The notes: generated from the sequence alone by a model not told the origin. A stretch of DNA of 64,000 bases from Aeromonas rivuli (GCF_000820045.1 NZ_CDBJ01000027.1:278541-342540), one strand, 5' to 3'. Shown: positions 1 through 9,812, counted from the stretch's first letter. Made by a program: numbers and translations.

Positions 1-42
1 CCCCCTATTCCCCTCCCCCTCAAGTTGGCTCTACTATCAGGC

Positions 43-71
43 GAGAGGGATGCCCAAAGGCATCCCCTCTA
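43..71. terminator. Hairpin ahead of ppnN
   Basis: A perfect 8-bp stem (GGGATGCC / GGCATCCC) with a CAAA loop lies about 50 bases before the ppnN start. No T-run follows, so it may be the terminator remnant of a gene left of the window or a leader hairpin of ppnN. Confidence 0.4.
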
Positions 72-120
72 TCCCCAGGGAAAGAGAGAACGATAACAAT
101 TGAGCGAGAAGGGGAAGATC

Positions 121-1476
121 ATGATCACACACATCAATCCCGTGGGCAGCATGGACCTGCTGTCCCAGCTTGAGGTCGACAGACTCAAGCAAACGGCCTC
201 CAGCGATATCTATCAACTCTATCGCAACTGCTCGCTGGCGGTCCTGAACTCGGGTAGCCACACCGACAGCTCCAAAGAGATACTGGAGCGTTTCAAATCA
301 TTCGATATTCACGTGATCCGGCGCGAGCGCGGGGTCAAGCTCGAGCTGTTCAACGCCCCCGAGCACGCCTTCGTCGATGGCGAAATCATCCGCGGCATCC
401 AGGAGCATCTCTTCTCCGTGCTGCGCGATATTCTTTACGTTTCCAACCAGATCGATGCCAACCGCCTGGTCGACCTGACCAGTCCGAGCCACATCTCCAA
501 TCTGGTGTTCTCCATGCTGCGCAACGCCAAGGCGATCCATCCGGGGGCGGATCCCAACCTGGTCGTGTGCTGGGGCGGTCACTCCATCAACGAGACTGAA
601 TACCAGTACACCCGTGAGGTGGGCAGCGAACTCGGCCTGCGTGAACTCAACATCTGTACCGGCTGCGGCCCTGGCGCCATGGAGGGTCCGATGAAGGGGG
701 CCGCCGTGGGCCACGCCAAGCAGCGGGTTCGTAATGGCCGCTATATCGGCCTGACCGAGCCCTCCATCATCGCCGCCGAGCCCCCCAACCCTATCGTCAA
801 CGAGCTGGTGATACTGCCGGACATAGAAAAACGGCTCGAGGCCTTCGTGCGTCTGGGCCACGGCATCATCATCTTCCCGGGTGGGGTCGGCACCGCCGAG
901 GAGCTGCTCTACCTGCTCGGCATCATGATGCACCCGGCCAACGAGCGCCAACCCATCCCCATCATACTGACGGGCCCCAGGGAGAGTGCCGACTACTTCC
1001 GCGCCATCGATGACTTCATCAAGGCGACCCTGGGCGAACCTGCGACCAGCCTCTATCGCATCGTGGTGGGAGATGCCCCCGAGGTGGCCCGCGCCATGAA
1101 GGAGGCCATGCCGCGGATCCGTGAATACCGCAAGTCCGTGGGGGACGCTTACTCCTTCAACTGGTCCCTCAAGATAGAGCCCGAGTTCCAGCTGCCATTC
1201 GAGCCCAATCACGCCAACATGGCCGCCCTGGACTTGCATCGCAACCAGGCTCCGCAGCAGCTCGCTGCGCACCTGCGCCGTGCCTTCTCCGGCATAGTGG
1301 CGGGCAACGTCAAGGAAGCGGGGCTGCAGGCCATCGAACAACATGGCCCCTTCAAGCTGCACGGGGACAAGGAGCTGATGCAGCGCATGGATACCCTGCT
1401 GGAGAGCTTCGTCAAACAGCAGCGCATGAAGCTGCCGGGTAGCCAGTACATTCCCTGCTACGAGATTGTGCGTTGA
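121..1476 (+). CDS. ppnN: Pyrimidine/purine nucleotide 5'-monophosphate nucleosidase PpnN (YgdH)
   Basis: Cytosolic nucleosidase that splits nucleoside monophosphates into base and ribose 5-phosphate; the E. coli enzyme is stimulated by (p)ppGpp. The 451-residue product matches the family along its whole length: N-terminal [12 protein letters not shown], the LOG/lysine-decarboxylase-like Rossmann core with [10 protein letters not shown] near residue 181 and PGGVGTAEE near residue 252, and the C-terminal [16 protein letters not shown] at 121 is preferred over the in-frame TTG at 100 because it has a GGGGAAG ribosome site just upstream and matches the family N-terminus. It lies 142 bases before xni, as in E. 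coli (ygdH-ygdG). Confidence 0.95.
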   Translation: MITHINPVGSMDLLSQLEVDRLKQTASSDIYQLYRNCSLAVLNSGSHTDSSKEILERFKSFDIHVIRRERGVKLELFNAPEHAFVDGEIIRGIQEHLFSVLRDILYVSNQIDANRLVDLTSPSHISNLVFSMLRNAKAIHPGADPNLVVCWGGHSINETEYQYTREVGSELGLRELNICTGCGPGAMEGPMKGAAVGHAKQRVRNGRYIGLTEPSIIAAEPPNPIVNELVILPDIEKRLEAFVRLGHGIIIFPGGVGTAEELLYLLGIMMHPANERQPIPIILTGPRESADYFRAIDDFIKATLGEPATSLYRIVVGDAPEVARAMKEAMPRIREYRKSVGDAYSFNWSLKIEPEFQLPFEPNHANMAALDLHRNQAPQQLAAHLRRAFSGIVAGNVKEAGLQAIEQHGPFKLHGDKELMQRMDTLLESFVKQQRMKLPGSQYIPCYEIVR

Positions 1477-1504
1477 TCGCCCGCACATCGATGCAGACAA
1501 GATG

Positions 1505-1534
1505 AAGGGAGGGGCGCAATGGCGCCCCTCCCTT
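1505..1534 (+). terminator. Stem-loop after ppnN
   Basis: Long GC-rich stem (AAGGGAGGGGCGC pairing with GGCGCCCCTCCCTT, AAT loop) 28 bases past the ppnN stop. Only GTTAC follows rather than a T-run, so it may terminate weakly or just stabilise the mRNA end. Confidence 0.5.
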
Positions 1535-1618
1535 GTTACAATGGCCATCCGAGCGCATCAGCGCCTTGTCACCACCGCCGGGCCCCGAGGATCTGGCCAT
1601 TCGAGAAAGCACACCGCT

Positions 1619-2419
1619 ATGCCGCCCAAATCCCATCTGCTGATCATCGATGCACTCAACCTCATCCGCCGCCTCCATGCGGTGCAGGCCCAGCAATCCC
1701 TGAGCCCGGAGCAGGCTCTGATCGCCACCCGGGCCAATCTCATCAACACCAGCCGCAAACTGCTGGCGGCCAGTGAGCCGACCCACGTCATCGCCGTATT
1801 TGATAGTGAGCTCGATGGTGAGGTGCCAGGCTGGCGCAAGGCGCGCTACCCCGCCTACAAGGAGGGACGCAACCCCATGCCTCCTGAACTCAGGGCCGGG
1901 CTCGCCAGCTTGCAGGATGCCTTCTGGGAGTGCGGCATCGACGCCCTGCTCTCCGAAACCGATGAGGCCGATGACCTGATAGGGACCCTGGCCTGCGGCA
2001 TCGCCCGCCATGGTCACAACGCCACCATCATCTCCACCGACAAGGGGTTCTGCCAGCTCATCTGCCCGCAGATCCAGATCCGTGACTACTTCAACAAGCG
2101 CTGGCTGGATGCCGCTTTCGTCCAGCAGCAGTACGGCGTTGCGCCGACGCAGCTGGTGGATTTCTGGGCATTGACCGGTGTCGGCGGCTCCAACATCAAG
2201 GGGGTAGCGGGCATTGGCCCCAAGGGCGCGACGCTGTTGTTGCAGCAATATGGCAGCCTGGCCCAGATGCTCGAGGTGGCCCCCGAGGATGCAGGCAAGC
2301 CCCTGCAGAAGGTGTTGGCCCAGGCCGAAGAGGCCAGACTCGCCCAGACCCTGGTTCGCCTGCGCCTCGATATCCCGCTGGGCTTCAATCTGCAGGAGAT
2401 CCGCTATTGCGCCCGCTGA
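1619..2419 (+). CDS. xni: Flap endonuclease Xni (exonuclease IX family)
   Basis: Structure-specific 5' flap endonuclease of the PIN/FEN family, related to the 5' nuclease domain of Pol I. The 266-residue product starts MPPKSHLLIIDALNLIRR. It carries the metal-binding acidic motif DEADDLIGT near residues 114-122, STDKGFCQL near 139, and a helix-3-turn-helix DNA-binding loop with GIGPKGA near 200. ATG at 1619 was chosen because family members begin just before the LLIIDALNL strand. The longer reading from 1466 runs through the ppnN stop and hairpin. The ribosome site is weak. Confidence 0.93.
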   Translation: MPPKSHLLIIDALNLIRRLHAVQAQQSLSPEQALIATRANLINTSRKLLAASEPTHVIAVFDSELDGEVPGWRKARYPAYKEGRNPMPPELRAGLASLQDAFWECGIDALLSETDEADDLIGTLACGIARHGHNATIISTDKGFCQLICPQIQIRDYFNKRWLDAAFVQQQYGVAPTQLVDFWALTGVGGSNIKGVAGIGPKGATLLLQQYGSLAQMLEVAPEDAGKPLQKVLAQAEEARLAQTLVRLRLDIPLGFNLQEIRYCAR

Positions 2420-2567
2420 GTGCAAATAGCCACAAGCATGATCGGGCTCACCTTCGCTGTTGATGAAAACCGGTAAAATGTAAAGAAACATGGTGGTTTT
2501 TGGGTGAAAATGATATAAAAACCGCCGAATCCTCCCCCTCCTCGTTCCCTAGAAGTGGATTAGTTTC

Positions 2568-3575
2568 ATGTCAAAAACCAAGATCACCGTCATCCCGGGC
2601 GACGGCATAGGCCCCAGCATCATTGAATCCGCCATCCAGATCCTGACCCATGCAGGCTGTGACTTCGAATATGAGTACGCCGATGCGGGCCTGGTGGCCC
2701 TCGAGAAGCACGGTGAATTGCTGCCCCAATCCACCCTCGATCTGATTGAAAAGAACAAGATAAGCCTCAAGGGGCCACTCACCACACCGGTCGGCGGCGG
2801 CTTCACCTCCATCAACGTCTCCCTGCGCAAGAAGTTTCACCTCTACGCCAATGTCCGCCCCGTCATCTCCTTCAAGGGCACCAAGAGTCGCTACGAGAAC
2901 ATCGACATCATCACGGTGCGGGAGAATACCGAAGGCATGTATTCGGGGGCTGGCCAGAAGCGCAGCGAAGATAACCGCAGTGCCGAGGCGATGAGCATCA
3001 TCACCCGCGATGGCGCCGAGCGAATCGTCACCTTCGCCTATGAGCTGGCACGCAAAGAGAGCCGCAAGAAGGTCACCATCGTCCACAAGGCGAACATCCT
3101 CAAATCCACCTCCGGCCTCTTCCTGGAAGTGGCACGGGAAATTGCCGCTCGCTACCCGGATATCCAGAGCGAGGAGATGATCGTCGATGCCGCCTGCATG
3201 AATCTGGTGATGTACCCGGAGCGCTTCGATGTCATGGTCACCACCAACCTGTTTGGCGACATCCTCTCGGACTTGTGCGCAGGCCTGGTCGGCGGACTGG
3301 GCATGGCCCCAGGCGCCAACATTGGCGATGGCGCGGCCATCTTCGAGGCGGTGCATGGTTCGGCCCCCGACATCGCGGGCAAGAACATTGCCAACCCCAC
3401 CTCGGTGATCCTGGCCTCCATCCAGATGCTGGAGTACTTAGGTATGCAGGACAAGGCTGAGCAGATCCGCGAAGCGGTGCGCAGCACCATCGAAGCGGGA
3501 GAATGTGTGACCCGGGATCTGGGCGGCACGGCCTCCACCGATGAGTTCACCCAGGCCATCATCGCCCGGCTGTAA
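2568..3575 (+). CDS. Isocitrate/isopropylmalate dehydrogenase family protein, probable NAD-dependent isocitrate dehydrogenase
   Basis: Decarboxylating dehydrogenase of 335 residues, far shorter than the E. coli NADP enzyme Icd (416) and closer to the NAD-type or mitochondrial-like IDH subgroup. Visible family marks are PGDGIGP at residues 10-16, RENTEGMYSG near 119 (substrate arginine region), GDILSDLCAGLVGGLG near 230, and HGSAPDIAGKNIANP near 263 in the cofactor loop. It is monocistronic, with a possible TATAAA -10 near 2513 and a good terminator after it. The substrate could in principle be isopropylmalate or homoisocitrate, but no leu or lys genes are nearby. The NAD preference is inferred. 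Confidence 0.8.
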   Translation: MSKTKITVIPGDGIGPSIIESAIQILTHAGCDFEYEYADAGLVALEKHGELLPQSTLDLIEKNKISLKGPLTTPVGGGFTSINVSLRKKFHLYANVRPVISFKGTKSRYENIDIITVRENTEGMYSGAGQKRSEDNRSAEAMSIITRDGAERIVTFAYELARKESRKKVTIVHKANILKSTSGLFLEVAREIAARYPDIQSEEMIVDAACMNLVMYPERFDVMVTTNLFGDILSDLCAGLVGGLGMAPGANIGDGAAIFEAVHGSAPDIAGKNIANPTSVILASIQMLEYLGMQDKAEQIREAVRSTIEAGECVTRDLGGTASTDEFTQAIIARL

Positions 3576-3595
3576 ACCCCTCAACTGATTGATTT

Positions 3596-3624
3596 AAAAA
3601 GGGAGCTTCGGCTCCCTCTATTTT
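3596..3624 (+). terminator. Rho-independent terminator
   Basis: GGGAGC-TTCG-GCTCCC stem with a UUCG tetraloop followed by CTATTTT, 25 bases after the isocitrate dehydrogenase stop. Confidence 0.85.
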
Positions 3625-3695
3625 CTCCGGCGCGCCGCTTTCCCCCTGTTCCATTGGCAACTATGTTCAATAGACCAAGGATAAGGAGATCCGAC

Positions 3696-4133
3696 ATGCG
3701 CGCTATGCTGATGCTGCTACTCATAAGCAGCGGGGTAATGGCCATCGACAGACCCGTCGCACAACGAGCCTGGAAAGAGGCACCCGAACAGACCCCTACC
3801 CAGACCTGGCAATCCAGCCTGGATACCAATGACCTGCTGAAAGCCCCCAAACCGCTGTCGTTCGGGGTAGATATCAGTACGGACAACCTCGGCAACAAGA
3901 CCATCACCCCCTATCAAAAACTCAACCTGACGCCGGAGAAGAGTGTCAGCCTCGCCTTCGAGAACTTCCGGCCCAGGGTCAAGTTCAAGGCTGGTGGCAT
4001 GAACACCGCCGTCAAATTGCGCGGGGATGGGGTCAAGATGCAATTCAACCCGACCGACAAGAAGATACCGCTGCAAGTCGAGATCAAGCTCACCGATGAT
4101 GAGTCCTCCCTGCGTTTCGACTACAAGTTCTGA
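3696..4133 (+). CDS. Small exported protein of unknown function
   Basis: Not recognised. The 145-residue product begins with a clean signal peptide (MRAMLMLLLISSGVMA, cleavage likely before IDRP). The mature part is polar and basic, with alternating hydrophobic residues near the end and a terminal RFDYKF. A final aromatic residue is common in outer-membrane strands, but the protein is too short and not clearly strand-repetitive, so a periplasmic location is equally likely. ATG at 3696 has a strong AAGGAG site 9 bases upstream; the in-frame ATGs at 3654 and 3663 lack one. Flanked by terminators on both sides, so transcribed alone. Confidence 0.75.
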   Translation: MRAMLMLLLISSGVMAIDRPVAQRAWKEAPEQTPTQTWQSSLDTNDLLKAPKPLSFGVDISTDNLGNKTITPYQKLNLTPEKSVSLAFENFRPRVKFKAGGMNTAVKLRGDGVKMQFNPTDKKIPLQVEIKLTDDESSLRFDYKF

Positions 4134-4182
4134 GCTCCGTCTTGCACAAACTTGCAGCCTAAACAGAGCGTATCGGGAAAAG

Positions 4183-4211
4183 AAAAAGACCGGCCAGAGC
4201 CGGTCTTTTTG
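4183..4211. terminator. Bidirectional terminator between the exported protein and rlmM
   Basis: AAAAAGACCGGC / GCCGGTCTTTTT stem with a short loop. The A-run on one side and T-run on the other allow it to serve both converging genes. Confidence 0.88.
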
Positions 4212-4237
4212 CATCCATCCTCATCGGATGTGAGCCG

Positions 4238-5332
4238 TCAGATCTTCTCTTCCAGCTTGGAGACCCAGTACTTGTTGTACACATGCACAGTGATCTCTTC
4301 ACGGTCGTGATAGAGCTGTTTGGCCTGGATGACGAAGGCGCTATCGATCTTCTTGAGCAGCTCGCGCAATACCTCGATATTGTGCACCGCCTCGGCGTAG
4401 CGCTTCTTCATCGGCAGCTTGAGGTTGAACATGGCCTCCTGGCAATCTCCATCCTTGAACCAGTCGGCGATCATGTGAGTCACTCGCGCCGGTTTCTCGA
4501 CCATGTCGCACACCAGCCAGTAGATGTTCTTCTTGCTGGGCCGCCAGACGAAACCATCATCGCGCAGGTGCTTGACCTGGCCCGTCTCCATCAAGGCAGG
4601 CGCCATGGTGCCGTTGTCCACCGCGGTCACCATCATGCCACGACGCACCAGCTGATAGGTCCAGCCACCGGGGCAGGCGCCCAAGTCCACCGCCTTCATG
4701 CCGGAGGTGAGGCGTCGGCTCCACTCTTCCTTGGGCACGAACACATAGAAGGCCTCTTCCAGCTTGAGGCTGGAGCGGCTCGGTGCATCGGCCGGGCAGC
4801 GCAGACGCGGTATGCCCATGTGGAATTCGGAGTTGTTGAACGAATAGGAGTAACCGAGCAGCAGGTGATCGTTGGCCATGAAGAAGGCGTGGAACACGGG
4901 GCGGTTGCCGGTCTCCTTCTTGGTCAGTCGCTCGTTGTTGCGCAGGGCCTGGCGCAGCGGCACGGTGAACTTGCGGCAGAAAGCCGACAGCTCTTTGGCT
5001 TCGTTGGTATCCGCAGTTTCGACCCGCAGATCGCCACAGATGGTGTAGTCGCTGGTCGCTTCTATGATGGGCGAGATCCGATCCGCCACATCCAGATCCT
5101 TCAACTCGTGGGTCACCACCAGCATCTGACGGATAAAGATGAGCTCACGGAACGGCAGCTTGCGCGCCAGCAGATCGGCCTGCTCCTCGTCATACAACTC
5201 ATATATCACATAACCGCTGTCGTCCTTGACCCGGGCGAAGCCGTAGCATTGCATGTTACTGGCACGCTCGGTGATCTCTGCCGCCGCCTCTTTCTCAAAA
5301 CCGGGGCGGCAATAAAGCAGCAGATTATTCAT
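4238..5332 (-). CDS. rlmM: 23S rRNA 2'-O-ribose C2498 methyltransferase RlmM
   Basis: Methylates the ribose of C2498 in the peptidyl-transferase centre using SAM. The 364-residue product (E. coli 366) has an N-terminal THUMP-like half and a C-terminal Rossmann methyltransferase with [13 protein letters not shown] near residue 215. The start at 5332 ([19 protein letters not shown]) has a GGAGG site 6 bases upstream; the longer reading is antisense-free but unsupported. Its first 8 bases overlap the end of ygdD, so translation is probably coupled in the gcvA-hydrolase-ygdD-rlmM operon. Confidence 0.95.
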   Translation of the reverse strand: MNNLLLYCRPGFEKEAAAEITERASNMQCYGFARVKDDSGYVIYELYDEEQADLLARKLPFRELIFIRQMLVVTHELKDLDVADRISPIIEATSDYTICGDLRVETADTNEAKELSAFCRKFTVPLRQALRNNERLTKKETGNRPVFHAFFMANDHLLLGYSYSFNNSEFHMGIPRLRCPADAPSRSSLKLEEAFYVFVPKEEWSRRLTSGMKAVDLGACPGGWTYQLVRRGMMVTAVDNGTMAPALMETGQVKHLRDDGFVWRPSKKNIYWLVCDMVEKPARVTHMIADWFKDGDCQEAMFNLKLPMKKRYAEAVHNIEVLRELLKKIDSAFVIQAKQLYHDREEITVHVYNKYWVSKLEEKI

Positions 5333-5711
5333 TTTTTCCTCCAAGACGACAGCCCACCCAGATAAGGGCGGTCCATCCCAACATAAAACAGAGGCCACCG
5401 GCCGGAGTCACTAACCCCAGCCCCTTGCTGCCAAGCAGCACCATGGCGTAAATACTGCCGGAGAATCCCAGGATCCCCAGCGTGAATGCAACGCCCGCCA
5501 CAGTGATAGCGCGGCGGCGCGGTGCGCACCAACCCAGCATCAGCAGGGCCAGGGCGTGAAAGAACTGATACTCGACGGCGCTATGATAAGCCGCCAGTCG
5601 CTCCGGGCTTATCCCGGTGGCGCCTAAACCGTGGGCACCATAGGCCCCCAGCATAGTGGCCGTGAGGCCAAAGAGGCCCGCGAGCACCAACCAGACAGGG
5701 TTAGTTCTCAT
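5325..5711 (-). CDS. ygdD: DUF423 family inner-membrane protein YgdD
   Basis: Small inner-membrane protein of about 128 residues with four hydrophobic segments ([58 protein letters not shown]) and the GAYGAHGL signature of DUF423. Function unknown. Two adjacent ATGs exist; the one at 5711 is better spaced from the AAGGAG site. It overlaps the hydrolase stop upstream and the rlmM start downstream. The order gcvA-ygdD-rlmM is the E. coli order, here with one added gene. Confidence 0.92.
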   Translation of the reverse strand: MRTNPVWLVLAGLFGLTATMLGAYGAHGLGATGISPERLAAYHSAVEYQFFHALALLMLGWCAPRRRAITVAGVAFTLGILGFSGSIYAMVLLGSKGLGLVTPAGGLCFMLGWTALIWVGCRLGGKNE

Positions 5712-6378
5712 CATTAACTCCTTGCAATGCAGCACCAAGGGCAGCCTCTTGAGCCTGCGCCTCGATGAAGCACTTTATATGGGCCGCCGCCTGAGCCAGG
5801 TTCTCCGGCTCGGTACGGCCACTGGCCTTGCGCGGCTTGAAGCTGTGGTCACCATCTTGCAACCACTGCACATCGACGCAGGCGGAGAAGGGGAAATCCG
5901 CCAATTCCAAACGGCTGCCGAAGCTGTCGCGCTCCCCTTGCAGCAGCAGAGTTGGCGTCTTTATCTGCTTGAGTATCTCTCCACGCCAGGCGTCCGGCTT
6001 GGCGGGAGGGTGGAAAGGATACCCGAGAACGAACAATCCTGCAGCATTGACGTCATCGGCTATCTCGGCCGCCATCCGCCCGCCCATGGATTTACCGGCG
6101 ATAAAGAGCCGGGGATGAGCAAATTCGGCCACCATGGCACGCCAATGGGCCAGCAAGACCGGTTGTCTGTCCGGTGGCCTGCGCTTGCCATCCTGGGCCC
6201 GCTTGCTCATATAGGGAAAATTGAAGCGGATCACCTCAAGCTCAGATCCTGCCAGCAGGGTCGAGAGCCGGGTCAGGAAGTCGTGGTCCATGCCTGCACC
6301 GGCGCCATGGGCCAGCAACAGCCGGGTGGGAGCCTGGACACTGCCTGCCCGGATCACATCATAAACAGGATCAGGCAT
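5701..6378 (-). CDS. Alpha/beta hydrolase of the KANL3/Tex30-like family
   Basis: Predicted cytosolic serine hydrolase of 225 residues; substrate unknown. Visible marks are an early glycine-rich HGAGAGMDHD oxyanion-type loop near residue 22, the nucleophile elbow GKSMGGRMAA near 90, and LGYPFHPPAKPD after it, all typical of this small alpha/beta hydrolase group. The start at 6378 overlaps the gcvA stop by 8 bases, which favours translational coupling. E. coli lacks this gene between gcvA and ygdD, so it is an insertion into an otherwise conserved operon. Confidence 0.82.
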   Translation of the reverse strand: MPDPVYDVIRAGSVQAPTRLLLAHGAGAGMDHDFLTRLSTLLAGSELEVIRFNFPYMSKRAQDGKRRPPDRQPVLLAHWRAMVAEFAHPRLFIAGKSMGGRMAAEIADDVNAAGLFVLGYPFHPPAKPDAWRGEILKQIKTPTLLLQGERDSFGSRLELADFPFSACVDVQWLQDGDHSFKPRKASGRTEPENLAQAAAHIKCFIEAQAQEAALGAALQGVNDEN

Positions 6379-7291
6379 CGGCGAGCCGCGCCCGGCGACG
6401 GGCCTCCTCCTGCTCCACCAGCTCCAGCATCCAGTCACGGAAGGCGACGATCTTGCCCTGATCCGCTTGCTGCTCCTGGCACACCAGGTAGAAGGCATTC
6501 TTGCTGACCAGTACCTGCTCGAACGGACAGATGAGGCGGCCTGCCTCTATCTCGGGCTGGGCCAACACGCTGTGACCGAGCGCCACCCCCTGACCGTGAA
6601 TGGCGGCCTGGATCACCATGGTGGAGTGGCTGAAAATCGGTCCCTGATTGACGTTGGGGGCATCGATATCGAGCTGGCGGAACCAGGCCTTCCAGTCGCG
6701 GCGGGACGTATCGTGCAGCAGGGTATGGCGAGTCAGATCATCAGGGGTGCGCAGCGGCTTGGGACCGGTCAGCAACAGCGGTGAGCAGACCGGGATCAGG
6801 TATTCGGTATGCAACTTGTCACAGCGCAATCCCGGCCAGTTGCCACGGCCGTAATAGATGGCCACATCCACGTCGTCGGTGAGGGCCCCCTCGTCCATGT
6901 CCACCGCCTTGATGCGCACGTCTATGTCGGGATGACGCTCGCTGAAGCGCACCAGACGCGGTACCAGCCACTGAATGGCGAAACTCGGTTGCAGGCTGAC
7001 GGTGAGGGCCCCCTTGGCGCTGCGAGCCAGCAGCTTGTCGGTGGCCTCGGAGATGGAGGCGAAGATGTCCTTGATGTCGAGAAAGTAACTCTGCCCCTCC
7101 TCGGTCAGCAGCAAGGAGCGATTCTTGCGCCGGAACAGCTTGATCCCCAGGTACTCCTCCAGCGCCTTGATCTGGTGACTGATGGCAGCCTGAGTGACGA
7201 ACAGCTCTTCGGCTGCCCGGGTAAAACTTAAATGGCGCGCCGCCGCTTCGAAAGCCTTGAGCGCATTGAGCGGGGGTAAACGACGAGACAT
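6371..7291 (-). CDS. gcvA: Glycine cleavage system transcriptional regulator GcvA (LysR family)
   Basis: LysR-type regulator that activates the glycine cleavage operon and the small RNA gene gcvB in E. coli. The 306-residue product is strongly similar to E. coli GcvA: MSRRLPPLNALKAFEAAARH, helix-turn-helix around FTRAAEELFVTQAAISHQ (residues 22-41), then a periplasmic-binding-like effector domain containing VDVAIYYGRGNWPGLR. ATG at 7291 chosen to match the family start; the TTG at 7303 is less likely. The divergent gcvB gene begins about 85 bases away, so this intergenic region should hold the GcvA sites. Confidence 0.95.
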   Translation of the reverse strand: MSRRLPPLNALKAFEAAARHLSFTRAAEELFVTQAAISHQIKALEEYLGIKLFRRKNRSLLLTEEGQSYFLDIKDIFASISEATDKLLARSAKGALTVSLQPSFAIQWLVPRLVRFSERHPDIDVRIKAVDMDEGALTDDVDVAIYYGRGNWPGLRCDKLHTEYLIPVCSPLLLTGPKPLRTPDDLTRHTLLHDTSRRDWKAWFRQLDIDAPNVNQGPIFSHSTMVIQAAIHGQGVALGHSVLAQPEIEAGRLICPFEQVLVSKNAFYLVCQEQQADQGKIVAFRDWMLELVEQEEARRRARLADA

Positions 7292-7342
7292 GACACCAGC
7301 CAACGATGAGTTTTTCTAATGGACCGCATTATAATTTGTCGG

Positions 7343-7371
7343 TTGCGGGCCGACCAGTGAATAAACATAAT
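7343..7371 (+). promoter_or_regulatory. Probable gcvB promoter
   Basis: TTGCGG at 7343-7348 and CATAAT at 7366-7371 with an exact 17-base spacer predict a start near 7378. GcvA control is inferred from the E. coli arrangement. Confidence 0.55.
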
Positions 7372-7377
7372 TCGCTC

Positions 7378-7562
7378 CGCAATCCGTTGTCATATGGCTC
7401 ACTTTTTCTGCCCCATGTGGTTTACATGTGCCTTATGAGCCGACGATCCGATTGTGGTGTTGTGTTTCTTCCTCTGCGGGAAGAGGGTTTATGCCGTGAG
7501 GTGTTGACCCAGTCTGTCATCTGAATGTGTTTGGCGCCTCCTATTGGATGGCGCCTTTTTTA
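7378..7562 (+). ncRNA. gcvB: Small RNA GcvB
   Basis: Hfq-dependent regulatory RNA that represses amino-acid and peptide uptake mRNAs in enterics. Three things support the call. It sits divergent from gcvA, as in E. coli. It contains a G/U-rich stretch, TTGTGGTGTTGTGTTT (from 7452), matching the R1 seed region of E. coli GcvB. It also has a GACCCAGTCTGTC segment like the conserved second seed region. A 5' hairpin (GGCTCA 7396-7401 with TGAGCC 7436-7441, inner CATGT/ACATG) and a 3' terminator (GGCGCC stem, six Ts, ending 7561) frame about 185 nt. The 5' end is inferred from the promoter. Confidence 0.85.
7532..7562 (+). terminator. gcvB rho-independent terminator
   Basis: GGCGCC stem around an 11-base loop followed by TTTTTT. 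There is no protein gene on this strand upstream, which is what pointed to a small RNA. Confidence 0.85.
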
Positions 7563-7608
7563 TGGCTGCAACAAGGGGTTGGCCCGCAGCGCGCCACGGG
7601 CCCCATCA

Positions 7609-9750
7609 TCATACTTTGAACTGACCCACCAACTGCTGCTGCTGATCGGCCAGGGATGCCAGGGAGCGGCTATTTTCGGCGGCGGTTGCCGCCTGTTCAC
7701 GAATGCGATGGCTCACGTCGCGAATATTGCTGACGTTGCGATTGATCTCGTCAGCCACCGTGCTCTGCTCCCCCGCCGCCCGGGCTATCTGCTCATTCAT
7801 CTGGTGTATGGTACCCACCGCATAGATGATCTGCTCGAGCACCCGCACCGAGGAGTCCACCTTGTCCAGGGTCAGGCTCGCCTGATCATGGCCGCTCATG
7901 ATCCCCTTGACCACCGCCTGAGTGCCCGATTGCAACTGATGGATCAGGGTCTGGATCTCGACGATGGCATTCTGGGTGCGACCGGCCAGGTTGCGTACCT
8001 CATCCGCCACCACGGCAAAGCCACGACCCTGCTCCCCTGCCCGCGCCGCCTCTATGGCGGCATTGAGCGCCAGCAGATTGGTCTGCTCGGCAATGCTCTG
8101 GATCACCGTCAGTATGTCGTTGATGTTCTCGCTGTTGGCTGACAGGCGCTCCACCTCAGGCTTGGCCTCACTGATGACAGTCATCAGCCTGGCCATGGCG
8201 ACCTGGGTATCGGCCACCACAAACTTGCCCTCCTGGGCCGCACTGTCCGCTTCATCGGCCGCCGCAACCGCCGCCTTGGCATGGCCCGAGACCTGCAGCG
8301 CAGTGGCGCTGAGCTCCTCGAACGCGGTCGCCACCAGATCCACTTCCTGATACTGGGCCTGCATCCCCTCGCTGGTACTGTCAGCCACCACGGCGGCCTG
8401 AGTGGCGCTGGCCCGAGTGCCGCCGACTGTGGTGATGATGTCGCCCATGGTGAGCTGCAACTTGTTGAGGAAGCGGTTGAAGCCATCGGCCAGTTCGCCA
8501 ATCTCGTCGCTGCGCTGGATGTCGATACGCTGAGTGAGATCCCCCTCCCCGGAGGCGATGTCATTGAGACGAGCCACCACGGCGCGAATAGGCGCCACTA
8601 TGTGATGGGCCATCCACCAGATAAACAGCAGGGCCGCCAGGGTGATCAGGCTGCCGACCCCAAGTTGGGACCAGATGCTGCGTGTTGCCTGGCTCGTCAG
8701 CTCGCGTTGCAGCTCGCTGGCCGACGCCAGCACCACAGCCCGTGGCAAATCGATATAGATGCCCCAGCGCTGATCGCTGCCCCGCATGGTCACCGGCATG
8801 AAGCTCTGCAGGCTGCTGCCATCCTGGCTCCACTGAGTGAGCGGCTGGCCCGCACTGAGCCAGCCGGTGAGCATGGTCATCAGCCCCTGAAACTGTGCAC
8901 CGGGGGCCTTGCCGGGGATGATGTCAAAACCGGCAGCACCGGCGACCCGCCCGCCATGGCTGAGCAGCAGTATCCGCCCCTGGCCCTGGTAGAGGGTCTG
9001 ATCCATCTCGACCACCAGCGCTTGCAGCTTGGCCAAGGAGATATCCATGCCCACCATGCCGAGCAGCTTGCCCTCTTCGAGCAGCGGCGTGGTGACCGAG
9101 GTCATCAACACCTCCTCGCTGCCCACCTCGTCGAGATAGGGCTCGAGCAGACAGAGGGCCTTGTCACGCAGGCTGCAGCGATACCACTCATTCTTGGGGG
9201 TGCCAGACTCATCGGGACTGGCATCATTCAGGGTGGCTTCGTTCATCACCTCCAGACTCACCTTATCCCCTACGTGGGCCCAATAGCTGGAGAAGCGCCC
9301 CTTGTCATTGGAGCCAAGATCCGTGGAGCCCTGGTAGTTGGCATCCTCACCATCGAGCTGATCGGGCTCAAAAATGGCATAGGCACCCAGCAGGTTCGGA
9401 GAGTGCATGACCGCATTGTGCAGTTGCTGGTTGACGGCCCCGCGCAGCGCCTCGGAGTGGATGAAGTTGTCGCTGGCATTCTGGCGCTGGAACAGCAGGC
9501 TCTGGGCCAGCAGGGTGGCCCGGAAATAGGCTTCATCCAGATAGCTGGTGATCCGGGCCGACTGCTCCGAGCCCATGGCCTGCATCCAGCGGGTCGCGGC
9601 CAGTTCGGCCTCCGCCGTGGTGGAGGTCATCACCTCGCTTTGCATGCGGGACGCGTTGTAGAGAGAGGAGACCACTAGCGTGGCGGCACAGAGCAGCAGG
9701 GAGCAACCCGCAATCAGGGTAATACGCCCCTGTACTGAGAGAGAAAACAT
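7609..9750 (-). CDS. Methyl-accepting chemotaxis protein (dCache-type sensor)
   Basis: Transmembrane chemoreceptor of about 713 residues. Order: short cytoplasmic start, first membrane helix around residues 10-32, a large periplasmic double-Cache-like sensor ([20 protein letters not shown] and later [12 protein letters not shown]), second membrane helix ending WWMAHHIV near 375, HAMP, then the signalling domain with the hairpin tip [20 protein letters not shown] and [13 protein letters not shown]. No C-terminal CheR/CheB-binding pentapeptide is present (it ends GQFKV). ATG at 9750 is preferred over 9759 because the AAAGGA site is correctly spaced only for it. The ligand cannot be deduced. Confidence 0.9.
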   Translation of the reverse strand: MFSLSVQGRITLIAGCSLLLCAATLVVSSLYNASRMQSEVMTSTTAEAELAATRWMQAMGSEQSARITSYLDEAYFRATLLAQSLLFQRQNASDNFIHSEALRGAVNQQLHNAVMHSPNLLGAYAIFEPDQLDGEDANYQGSTDLGSNDKGRFSSYWAHVGDKVSLEVMNEATLNDASPDESGTPKNEWYRCSLRDKALCLLEPYLDEVGSEEVLMTSVTTPLLEEGKLLGMVGMDISLAKLQALVVEMDQTLYQGQGRILLLSHGGRVAGAAGFDIIPGKAPGAQFQGLMTMLTGWLSAGQPLTQWSQDGSSLQSFMPVTMRGSDQRWGIYIDLPRAVVLASASELQRELTSQATRSIWSQLGVGSLITLAALLFIWWMAHHIVAPIRAVVARLNDIASGEGDLTQRIDIQRSDEIGELADGFNRFLNKLQLTMGDIITTVGGTRASATQAAVVADSTSEGMQAQYQEVDLVATAFEELSATALQVSGHAKAAVAAADEADSAAQEGKFVVADTQVAMARLMTVISEAKPEVERLSANSENINDILTVIQSIAEQTNLLALNAAIEAARAGEQGRGFAVVADEVRNLAGRTQNAIVEIQTLIHQLQSGTQAVVKGIMSGHDQASLTLDKVDSSVRVLEQIIYAVGTIHQMNEQIARAAGEQSTVADEINRNVSNIRDVSHRIREQAATAAENSRSLASLADQQQQLVGQFKV

Positions 9751-9812
9751 GCGAAACATCCTTTTAATGCAGTCGTCTACAGGTTATCGGTGACAATAAC
9801 AAAAACTTAACC

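Noticed and set aside
7306-7524. 72-codon frame in the gcvA upstream gap
   Set aside because: Overlaps the GcvB small RNA and promoter; the product has no protein-like features.
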